Shown here piece by piece: positions 9,239-16,859 of a stretch of DNA of 64,000 nt. This DNA is from Luteolibacter sp. LG18 (GTDB lineage Bacteria; Verrucomicrobiota; Verrucomicrobiia; Verrucomicrobiales; Akkermansiaceae), in assembly GCF_036322585.1 (NCBI RefSeq), contig NZ_AP024600.1:3906001-3970000 (forward strand), given 5' to 3'. The stretch's first letter is position 1. Every line of letters starts with the position of its first letter. The notes beneath the pieces were generated by a model that did not search any database, was not told the origin of the DNA, and saw nothing but the letters and a program-made list of their open reading frames with translations. A program made the translations under genes and the position numbers.

Positions 9239-9922
9239 CCGGTTCACGGTATCGGGGGCCGGTTGCTCGACCTGGTCCTGGTAGGTGCTGATCTTCGGGC
9301 GGCCCGAGACCGGATCGACGTAGGCGAAGATCAGGTAGCGGGTGCCCGGCAGGAAACGCAGCGCGCTTTCGTTGGCGGTCCGCCACTTCTCGCCGTTGGC
9401 GAACTGGAAGATCACCGGCGACATGTTGAAGTCATCGCGCTCCTTCGGCATCGGGTAACCGCCGGAGGCCGCGGAATGCAGCATCACCTTGTGCTCGCCG
9501 ATGATGAAACGGATGTCGTTGCCGTAGAAGTTCGCCACGTAGGCACCGCCATCGGGAAAGTTCTTCGGCGAGTCCTCGATGACAAAGATCCGCCACTGCG
9601 GCGTATCGGCCTGGCCGGGCATCCGCACGAACACCAGCAGCGCGGACCGGACTCCGGCGGGGATCGCGGCGACGGCCAGCGGCTTGCGGTCGCTGGAAAG
9701 GAACGGGATCTTGTCGCCCTTCGCGTAGCAGGTAACCTTCGGGGACAACTGCGTGGTCGGCAGCGGACAGGTGATGTCCGCGCCATTGTCCGCGACGGTG
9801 AGGGCGGAGGTGGTGCTTTCGTTCGTCCCGAAGCCGAGGAAGCGGCACTCCACGGTGCGCGCCTCCTGGGAGAAGCCGGCGGAATGGAGGGCGAACAGGA
9901 CGAGTGGCAGTACGAAGCGCAT
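9236..9922 (-). CDS. Secreted hypothetical protein (228 aa)
   Basis: Not assigned to a family. A cleavable signal peptide is evident (MRFVLPLVLFALHSAGFSQ), followed by a mature beta-rich domain with no recognised catalytic motif. It lies 24 bases downstream of the large pseudopilin-like gene on the same strand, so the two are probably co-transcribed and may work together at the cell envelope. Its TAG stop is supplied by the end of a dispersed repeat. The coding quality (signal peptide, tight spacing to its partner, high-GC third positions) supports a real gene. Confidence 0.7.
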   Translation of the reverse strand: MRFVLPLVLFALHSAGFSQEARTVECRFLGFGTNESTTSALTVADNGADITCPLPTTQLSPKVTCYAKGDKIPFLSSDRKPLAVAAIPAGVRSALLVFVRMPGQADTPQWRIFVIEDSPKNFPDGGAYVANFYGNDIRFIIGEHKVMLHSAASGGYPMPKERDDFNMSPVIFQFANGEKWRTANESALRFLPGTRYLIFAYVDPVSGRPKISTYQDQVEQPAPDTVNR

Positions 9923-9946
9923 GGGTTCGAGGGGATGGGTTGAGGA

Positions 9947-12900
9947 TCAGATTTCCGACGCGATCAGCCAGCGGAACGACACCATCGCGAAGGCGCGGCC
10001 GAAGGTCTTGTTGACCGGCGATTTCAAGGAGGCGGGCACCGTGTCGGCACGGTCGGTGGGATCGAGGTAATCGGGAACGCGCTGGACCACGGTCTCGCAC
10101 ACGGCGGTGGCGGTGGTCTTGCCCGTGGCATCGCGGGCCTCGCCGTAGCCGCGGATCGTGAAGGTGTCCGAGCGCGGCGTGGCCGCGTTGCCGAGGACAT
10201 TCAGGACGTCCGCCTGGCTGAGATAACCGGGAGCCCCCTGGTAGCTGCTGCCCGCTCCGGCCGGTGGGTTCGCGTATTTGTAACCCGCCAGCTTGGTCTC
10301 GGCGATGTCGTAGCCCGCGCTCGAGGTCGTTGCCAGCGCGTCGTTGATCTTGGTGTTGTCGATCGCCTGCTGGAGCGCGCCGCGCTGGGCCGTTTCATTG
10401 GCCCCGAGGCGGCGGTTCACGAACTCCGCCATCGACAGGAACGGGCCGCGGGCGCGCACCTGTTTCACGATCTCGCGGGCCAGCGCGTCGAGCTGGGCAT
10501 CGCTGTATTCGCGGGCACCGAGCCAGTAGGACTCCATTGGATCGCCGCCGTCTTCCTCGGACAAGGAAGCGGGAAGTCGGAAGCGGCTGATGCGGGACTG
10601 GCCCTTCGCGGAATCGACCGGCGGCAATGAGGTGAGCGCGGAGGTCTTCGCGGTCTTGTTGAGGCTGTTGTAGAGCGCCTTGCCATCGTGGATCGAACCG
10701 AGCATCGCCTTCCACGCGGTCACGGAGGTGGAGTTGATGTTGAAGGGACCGTTGATCACCTGCCAGCCGGCGATTTTCGCGTAGGCATCGGCGAGCTGGG
10801 CGTCCTTGGTGAACTCGGTCCGTGGGCGGCCGTCCGGCGCGCGCAGTTCCAGGCGCGGGTCGGACAGCGGCTTGCCGTTCGCGAATTGTTCGGCGAGGCG
10901 CGGCGCGGCGGTGTTGCTGCCGTAGGGACCGGTCTGATCGGCGAGGCCGGAGAAGTAGAAGTGATCGTAGAGCGCGAGGTTGAGCAGGAACGAATGGTCG
11001 AGGCGGTCGCCGTTGCCGTCCTTGGTGACGATGCGGGAGGGATCGAGCATCGGGTGCGCCCACGAGTTGCCGATCGGCTGGGCGAAGCGCGGCAGGTAGC
11101 CGGAGGAGCCGCCGGGGTTCGCGGCGTTCAGTTGGGCGAGGTTCTGCAGCGGCGCGACGGGAATGTCATAGAGCGCGCCGAACTTGATGCCGGTGTTGCC
11201 GGTTTGGCCGGTGATGGCGTTGCCGCGCCCGGTGGCGGGATCGAACTGCAGGAGGTTGTTGGTGCCGGCGTCCAGGCGCTGAAGGCTGATCTCGTGGGAC
11301 AGGTTCGCGGGATGCTCGCTGACGACCTTGCCGGACGACGCGGCGACGACCTCGTGGCCGAAGGCCCAGGGCTTCGCGGCGAGCTTGCCGTCCTCGCCAT
11401 CCGGGTTGAAACCGCCCATGGTGGTCTTGGCCTGGGCGCTGATGATCGCGAACGGCTTGGCGTTGCTGATGTCCTTGATCGGAGTCACGGAGTGCGAGTG
11501 CATCGCCATCGTGTTGATGGTGCCCTGCTTCGGATAGGTGATGGTGCCGCCCGCGCCGAGGAGGTAGTCCTGCAGGCCGGTGGGCTTCTCGTAGTCCATC
11601 TCGATCACGCTGGCGGCCACCTGGCTGGAGGCACCGACCGGCTTGGCGAAAAGGGTGATCGTGAATTTGTTCTGGCTGAGGGTATCCACGCTCAACGGAG
11701 CGAACTTCAGCGAGAACTCGTCGGTGGACTTCGCCGCGATGCAGCCACCGCGGTCCATGTTGGTCCCGTTCTCGGTTTCATTGGAGGTGATCCGGTAACT
11801 CTTGTAGCTGGGGCAGAACCAATCGAGGTCGAAGCCGATGCCGTCGCCGCGCCAGCCGGGAAGTCCGTCGATGGTCAGCGTGCGGTTGGAACCGCTGCCG
11901 CTGTCCCAGTCGGAGAAGGTCCGGCTGGTGTACTCGTCCTTCCAGGTGCGGTTGGGATCGATGTAGGGGGAGAACATCATGACCTCACCCGGCAGGAGGC
12001 GGAACGTCGAGGAGCCGGCCGAAGGCGAGGTGGAGGAACCGCCATTGGTCTTCAGGGTCATGCCGAAGCGCTTCGGACGGCTGCCGGTTTCCCCGGCGCT
12101 GTAGTACATCGTGTCGAGCGGGGCCGGAGCGGTGGTCTGGGCGACGCCGTTCCGGAACACCTGGAGGGCGAAGGGGACGTTGCCGAACATCACCTTCAAC
12201 TCGCTGAACTCGAGCGCGACGTTGTAGGGGTTATGAAGCGTCACGACGGGCGTGTAGAGCAGGTGTAGCAGGTAGTCGTAGGAGGAGCCCGCCAGGTTTT
12301 TGCCCCAAGGGCCATGAAGCTGTGCGGCGGTTTCCTCATCCTTGGTGCCGGGCTGCTTCGGACGGGTGTCGCTGATCTTCGGGTAATTGTAGATGTCGCG
12401 GGTGAGCAGGCTGAAGACGACCTGGACCTTGGCGATCGAGGGCATGAGCACCAGGCCCGCGGGCGCGGCGCGCTGGGTGGTGCCGACATCGCCGGTGGCG
12501 GGATCCGAACCGGTCGACGCCAGCCAGCCCTGCGGGGTGGAGGCCTTCACCAGCGGAACGCCACCGGAATCGGAAAAGCGGCTGCTGTCCTTGTAGAGTC
12601 CGGCGAGCTGCTGGAGCGATTCCCAGCGCGGATCGGACACGGCGGTGAGGCCCAGACGGGAGGCATACACGCCCTTGCCGGCATAGTTGGCGGGAAGGGT
12701 GGTGGCATTGGCCAGCAGGTTGAAGTCTTCCTTGAGACCACCCGCCGCGGTGTCCGTGAACATGCCGACCGACTGCGTGGTGATGTCGTGGGCGAGCGGC
12801 TTCAGGGCTGCCCCGGCGCCTTTCGAAACGGTGTCGGCGGCGTAGCCGAAGTTCGACCGCGTGATGCCCTTTTCCATCGTGGCGAACTGGCTGGTGCCGT

Positions 12901-13630
12901 ATTGGAAATTCGAGCGGTCGATGGCGCTCATGGCGCTGATGGAGGCCGTGTTCGGGCGGACTCCCGATCCCAGTTGGGCGATCTGGCTCCCCTTGGCGGT
13001 GGCGTTGTCGACGTAGGGGGTGTTGACGCGGGCTTTCACGCCCTCGTCCATCACGGCCCAGGCGAAGGCCCCGTGTTGGGAAGTCACCTCGACCTTGGTG
13101 GCGGTGACCAGATCGCGCGGATCGGCGTTCTGGCCGAGCGTGCCCTTGCCCCAGAGGGTTGCCGGGGTTTGGGGCGCGGCGCTGGCGAAGGCCACTTGGT
13201 TCTGGGCGATACCGTCGGCGCTCGAAGTGAGCCAGCCGAGGAATTTCTTGTCCCGTTCGTTACGGTCGTATTCGGCGGGAGCAGGCGGCTGGGCGGCCTT
13301 GATCTCCCAGGATTTCCAAACGCCGGTGAGCCGGGGATTGGAAATTTTCTCGTCGAGGATGTCGGCGCGCGCGGTGACGCGCTGGTCGGGCCCGGCATTT
13401 TTCTGAAGCTCACCCAGGGCGAGTATCAGCGCCATCCGAGCATTGGAGCGTGCGATCGCGGCGGCGGTCCCGCGCTCGGAGGCACGCAGCGTGATGCTGG
13501 ACATGGACAGCAGGCCGAGCGCGAGGGTGGCCAGCAACACCATGATCGACAAGACCACGACGAGGGCGAATCCTCGTTGCGGATGACGCCGCATGGCGCG
13601 TGCCGTGAGACTGGAAAATGGGGCTTTCAT
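9947..13630 (-). CDS. Giant pseudopilin-like protein (Verru_Chthon cassette protein A type)
   Basis: A 1,227-residue protein with a type IV prepilin-like N-terminus: basic leader, then QRGFALVVVLSIMVLLATLA, with possible prepilin-peptidase cleavage between Gly20 and Phe21. The Glu normally at mature position 5 is replaced by a hydrophobic residue. The remainder is a long, Gly/Ala/Ser-rich predicted extracytoplasmic region without recognised enzyme motifs. Size and N-terminus resemble Verru_Chthon cassette protein A of Verrucomicrobia. Cassette partners B, C and D (small pseudopilins) are not next to it; its only neighbour is the 228-aa secreted protein. Probably assembled at the envelope by a type II secretion or type IV pilus machinery; function unknown. 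Confidence 0.75.
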   Translation of the reverse strand: MKAPFSSLTARAMRRHPQRGFALVVVLSIMVLLATLALGLLSMSSITLRASERGTAAAIARSNARMALILALGELQKNAGPDQRVTARADILDEKISNPRLTGVWKSWEIKAAQPPAPAEYDRNERDKKFLGWLTSSADGIAQNQVAFASAAPQTPATLWGKGTLGQNADPRDLVTATKVEVTSQHGAFAWAVMDEGVKARVNTPYVDNATAKGSQIAQLGSGVRPNTASISAMSAIDRSNFQYGTSQFATMEKGITRSNFGYAADTVSKGAGAALKPLAHDITTQSVGMFTDTAAGGLKEDFNLLANATTLPANYAGKGVYASRLGLTAVSDPRWESLQQLAGLYKDSSRFSDSGGVPLVKASTPQGWLASTGSDPATGDVGTTQRAAPAGLVLMPSIAKVQVVFSLLTRDIYNYPKISDTRPKQPGTKDEETAAQLHGPWGKNLAGSSYDYLLHLLYTPVVTLHNPYNVALEFSELKVMFGNVPFALQVFRNGVAQTTAPAPLDTMYYSAGETGSRPKRFGMTLKTNGGSSTSPSAGSSTFRLLPGEVMMFSPYIDPNRTWKDEYTSRTFSDWDSGSGSNRTLTIDGLPGWRGDGIGFDLDWFCPSYKSYRITSNETENGTNMDRGGCIAAKSTDEFSLKFAPLSVDTLSQNKFTITLFAKPVGASSQVAASVIEMDYEKPTGLQDYLLGAGGTITYPKQGTINTMAMHSHSVTPIKDISNAKPFAIISAQAKTTMGGFNPDGEDGKLAAKPWAFGHEVVAASSGKVVSEHPANLSHEISLQRLDAGTNNLLQFDPATGRGNAITGQTGNTGIKFGALYDIPVAPLQNLAQLNAANPGGSSGYLPRFAQPIGNSWAHPMLDPSRIVTKDGNGDRLDHSFLLNLALYDHFYFSGLADQTGPYGSNTAAPRLAEQFANGKPLSDPRLELRAPDGRPRTEFTKDAQLADAYAKIAGWQVINGPFNINSTSVTAWKAMLGSIHDGKALYNSLNKTAKTSALTSLPPVDSAKGQSRISRFRLPASLSEEDGGDPMESYWLGAREYSDAQLDALAREIVKQVRARGPFLSMAEFVNRRLGANETAQRGALQQAIDNTKINDALATTSSAGYDIAETKLAGYKYANPPAGAGSSYQGAPGYLSQADVLNVLGNAATPRSDTFTIRGYGEARDATGKTTATAVCETVVQRVPDYLDPTDRADTVPASLKSPVNKTFGRAFAMVSFRWLIASEI

Positions 13631-13912
13631 GGGAGTGGTGAGTGTTCAATCCGGCGGCCAGCGGATGGGTTTTGGCTGCAATGCCGTTTGTAACTCTAAG
13701 GACCATACATTGTGATCGTGGCTCGGGAATTGCGTGATTCTGCAATTCGAATTGAAACGCGTGATTCGCATGAAACGGGATCATGGAGGATGCCACAGGC
13801 CGCCCCGGTGCTTCCAGCGCAAACCATTTGGATCTGCGTGGATTGCGGGGCACGGGGCTGCAGCCGGGGTGGATGCGTGGAGAGCCCGCTCCTATGAATG
13901 GGATTGGGCTGT

Positions 13913-13976
13913 TAGGCTGAATCGACATTCAAAGAGGAGGCCGGGTGCCTCTGATTTGGAGTGCGGCGAGGCATCC
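13913..13976. repeat. MITE-like repeat, truncated copy C
   Basis: Begins TAGGCTGAATCGACATTC and continues through CCGGGTGCCTCTGATTTGG to GGCGAGGCATC. This corresponds to the right end of copies A and B in inverted orientation. The match stops abruptly within the internal inverted arm, so only about a fifth of the element remains. Confidence 0.75.
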
Positions 13977-14006
13977 TGCCCTTTACCCACATCGACGATG
14001 CGGAAC

Positions 14007-14464
14007 GTAGCCGCGCTCGGGAGAGCGTGGGCAGGGAGGATTCACCCGCCTCGTTGCACCCGCCGCGCTTCTCAAGGCTCCTTCCTCTGAGCCCGGCAGG
14101 GCGACGCTCTGCTAGCCGGGGTGCGCAAGCCCCCGGGGAATCGGCCGCGAAGCATGTCCAAGTCCCGCTAGGGACGACGCTGCCTGCGCTCTTTCAGCGG
14201 ATCCACCATTCAGATCTTACTGGATGATTCGGCGCTCTTTGAACATCGGGCGCGGGATTCCATCTGGAGGGTCATTCGGCCTGCGTTGCGTCGCCCCTTG
14301 CCGGGGCTTGGAACTCCACCACCGCCCGTCACCGGTGGCTTGCGCCACCGGCTAGCAGAGCGTCGCCCTGCCGGGCTTGGAAAATAGGCGTCGATCGGGT
14401 GAGAACTGGACCTGCGAGGGAGATCGTGAACCCTCCCCACCCACGCTCTCCCGAGCGCGGCTAC
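14007..14464. repeat. Nested inverted repeat (~460 bp compound palindrome)
   Basis: Three pairs of arms are nested. The outer arms (14007-14045 and 14426-14464) match at about 36 of 39 positions, with core GCCGCGCTCGGGAGAGCG. The middle arms (14090-14119 and 14347-14376) are complementary over about 30 bp, with core CAGGGCGACGCTCTGCTAG. The inner arms start at TCCAAGTCCCGC (14157) and end at GGGGCTTGGA (near 14312). Only the centre (about 14180-14280) is unpaired. The architecture suggests a dispersed folding element or the debris of stacked insertions, not a gene. Confidence 0.75.
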
Positions 14465-14605
14465 GATTCTACGATTCGGAGCCCCCGCCGCGGCGGAGGA
14501 TTTTCAATCCGGAATGCAAATTCCGATCGTATCCAAGGTGCGGGCCTTGGCCTACACGTGGAAGCTTGCGGGGTGAGGAAACCCGCTTCTCTTTTTCCAA
14601 CCACC

Positions 14606-15235
14606 ATGATCGACCGCATTCTCGCCAAGCGCATCGTCCCCGTCATCGTGCTCGATGACGCCGCCTCCGCCGAACCACTCGCCGAAGCCCTGCTCGCGGG
14701 CGGGCTGGACATCATGGAGATCACGTTCCGCACCGCCGCCGCGGAGGAAAGCATCCGCCGCATCGCGAACCGTTTCCCGGAAATCCTGGTGGGCGCGGGC
14801 ACGCTGCTCGATGCCGACCAGGTGAAGCGAGCGAAGGACGCGGGCGCCCAGTTCGGTCTCGCGCCGGGCCTCAACCCGAAAACCATCGAGGTGGCCCGCG
14901 AAGTGGGGCTCCCGTTTTCGCCGGGCGTGATGACGCCGAGCGACGTCGAGCGCGCGCTTTCCGAAGGCTGCAAGCTTCTCAAATTTTTCCCCGCGGAAAC
15001 GGCGGGTGGGGTGCCGATGTTGAAAGCCTTGGCCGGTCCGTATGGCCACACCGGCGTGAAGTTCATTCCCACCGGCGGAATCACCTCCGCCAATCTCGCA
15101 AGTTACCTGAAGGTGCCGGTGGTGGCCGCGATCGGTGGTTCGTGGTTCGTCGACAAAGCCTTGGTGGCTGCCGGAAACTGGAGCGAGATCACCCGGCTCA
15201 CCCGGGAGGCGCTTGCCGCCGCGCAGGACGCCTGA
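14606..15235 (+). CDS. eda: KDPG / 4-hydroxy-2-oxoglutarate aldolase
   Basis: A 209-residue class I aldolase that cleaves 2-keto-3-deoxy-6-phosphogluconate into pyruvate and glyceraldehyde-3-phosphate, the last step of the uronate and Entner-Doudoroff routes. Catalytic residues are in place: Glu38 in MEITFRT and Schiff-base Lys126 in LLKFFPAE, followed by the phosphate-binding PTGGI. Length matches the family. The frame is open upstream, but the ATG after CCAACCACC begins the conserved MIDRILAKRIVPVIV sequence. Upstream of uxaC on the same strand, it supports a hexuronate catabolic role; KDG kinase and the enzymes between UxaC and KDG are not in the window. Confidence 0.95.
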   Translation: MIDRILAKRIVPVIVLDDAASAEPLAEALLAGGLDIMEITFRTAAAEESIRRIANRFPEILVGAGTLLDADQVKRAKDAGAQFGLAPGLNPKTIEVAREVGLPFSPGVMTPSDVERALSEGCKLLKFFPAETAGGVPMLKALAGPYGHTGVKFIPTGGITSANLASYLKVPVVAAIGGSWFVDKALVAAGNWSEITRLTREALAAAQDA

Positions 15236-15273
15236 GCGAAATCCTTGTCGATGGTGTAGTCGATGAGGCGAAG

Positions 15274-15307
15274 AACAGCCGCTGTCGTTTTACGGCAGCG
15301 GCTGTTT
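15274..15307 (+). terminator. Rho-independent-like terminator after eda
   Basis: An 11-bp perfect stem (AACAGCCGCTG / CAGCGGCTGTT) with an 11-base loop and a short T run. It lies 38 bases past the eda stop and before uxaC, so uxaC may have its own promoter. Confidence 0.65.
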
Positions 15308-15413
15308 ATACGGTCGGCTTGTGCCGGTTTTGGGATAGCGAATGCAGAAAGTGGCATTGAGGGCTGAATCGCGGGTCGGCACGGTGGAGGGAACGCCTGA
15401 TTCCGCCGCCACC

Positions 15414-16829
15414 ATGTCGAGCCGCCCATTCATCCACGAAGACTTTCTCCTCAACACCGCGGCCGCACGCCGCCTCTACCACGGGTTCGCGAAACCGGAG
15501 CCGATCCTGGACTACCATTGCCATCTCTCGCCGAAGGACATCGCGGAGAACCGGCAGTTCAAGAACCTGTTCGAGATCTGGTTGGAAGGGGACCACTACA
15601 AGTGGCGGGCGATGCGTTCCAACGGGGTCTCCGAACGTTTCTGCACCGGGGATGCGACGCCGCGGGAAAAGTTCAAGGCCTGGGCCTCCACGGTGCCGCA
15701 CACGGTGCGGAATCCGCTCTACCACTGGACCCATCTCGAGCTCTCGCGCTACTTAGGCATCACCGAGCTGCTCGATGAGACCACCGCGGACCGCATCTGG
15801 GATCAGGCGAATGAGCGGCTCGCTTCGCCGGAATTCTCGACCCAGGGCATCCTGAAGCAATTCCGCGTGACCACGCTCTGCACCACCGATGATCCGGCGG
15901 ATGACCTGGCGCACCATGAGGCGATCGCGGCGGGTGGATCGGACACACGGGTGTTGCCGACCTTCCGGCCGGATGCCGCGCTGGCAGTGAACCGAGCGGG
16001 GCTTTTCAAGGCGTGGATCGGCCGTCTGGAGGAGGCCAGCGGGCTTGCAATCGAGTCGCTGGCGGGACTGCAGGAAGCCCTGCGGAAACGTGGTGAATTT
16101 TTCCACGAGCGGGGTTGCCGCCTTTCCGACCATGGGCTGGAGCGCTGTTACGCGGACGCGTGCAGCGAGTCCGAGGTCGAAGCGATCTTCCGCGCGGCTT
16201 TGTCCGGGAAGGACGCGTCGCCGGAGGAGCATGCCAAGTATGCCTCGCATGTGATGGCGTTCCTCGGCCGCCTGTATGCGGAGAAGGGCTGGACGATGCA
16301 GCTCCACCTCGGCGCGCTGCGGAACAACAACACGCGCCTGATGCGCCAGCTCGGACCGGACACCGGCTTCGACTCCATCGGCGACTTTCCCCAGACCCGG
16401 GCGCTGGCCGCTTTCCTCGACCGTCTCGATTCCGAAAACGCGCTGCCGAAGACGATCCTCTACAACCTCAATCCGGCGGACAACTACGCCTTCGCCACGA
16501 TGCTGGGGAACTTCCAGGACGGCAGCATCGCGGGAAAACTCCAGCTCGGCAGCGGCTGGTGGTTCCTGGACCAGAAGGAGGCGATGGAGTGGCAGTTCAA
16601 CGCGCTGTCCAACCTCGGGTTGCTGTCGCGGTTCGTGGGCATGGTGACGGATTCGCGTTCGTTCATGAGCTATCCCCGCCACGAGTATTTCCGCCGCACG
16701 CTGTGCAACCTGATCGGCCGTGAGGTGGAAAGCGGCGAGGTGCCCGACGACGACGCGCTGCTCGGTCCGCTGGTCCGCAACATCTGCCACGAGAACGCGC
16801 GGACGTATTTCGGCTTCGCGGGGAAGTGA
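15414..16829 (+). CDS. uxaC: Glucuronate/galacturonate isomerase
   Basis: A 471-residue uronate isomerase of the amidohydrolase superfamily that converts D-galacturonate to tagaturonate and D-glucuronate to fructuronate in the cytoplasm. The metal-site motif DYHCHLSP (33-40) is present, and the later stretches MQLHLGALRNNNTR, GWWFLDQ and MVTDSRSFMSYPRHEYFRR are hallmarks of UxaC. The chosen ATG follows GCCGCCACC and gives the usual family length; the frame extends upstream without conserved sequence. It works downstream of the ExuT-like importer and upstream of Eda. A GH95 gene follows after 30 bases and may share its transcript. Confidence 0.95.
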   Translation: MSSRPFIHEDFLLNTAAARRLYHGFAKPEPILDYHCHLSPKDIAENRQFKNLFEIWLEGDHYKWRAMRSNGVSERFCTGDATPREKFKAWASTVPHTVRNPLYHWTHLELSRYLGITELLDETTADRIWDQANERLASPEFSTQGILKQFRVTTLCTTDDPADDLAHHEAIAAGGSDTRVLPTFRPDAALAVNRAGLFKAWIGRLEEASGLAIESLAGLQEALRKRGEFFHERGCRLSDHGLERCYADACSESEVEAIFRAALSGKDASPEEHAKYASHVMAFLGRLYAEKGWTMQLHLGALRNNNTRLMRQLGPDTGFDSIGDFPQTRALAAFLDRLDSENALPKTILYNLNPADNYAFATMLGNFQDGSIAGKLQLGSGWWFLDQKEAMEWQFNALSNLGLLSRFVGMVTDSRSFMSYPRHEYFRRTLCNLIGREVESGEVPDDDALLGPLVRNICHENARTYFGFAGK

Positions 16830-16859
16830 CCTTGGATTTGGATACCTGACAAAACCCCG

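Larger units (their letters stand above)
13631..14605. other. Gene-free, palindrome-rich intergenic region
   Basis: This 975-base stretch between divergent genes holds no convincing coding sequence; its short ORFs are Arg/Pro/Ser-rich and arise from palindromic DNA. The left part should contain the promoter of the pseudopilin-like gene, and the right end the leader of eda (C-rich CCAACCACC before its ATG). The centre is occupied by a 64-bp fragment of the MITE-like repeat and by a nested inverted repeat, both listed separately. Confidence 0.6.

Noticed and set aside
13631-14605. tRNA or other structured RNA gene in the palindrome-rich region
   Set aside because: The fold is a nested inverted repeat without the tRNA cloverleaf landmarks (no TTCGA-containing T arm with matching acceptor stem).
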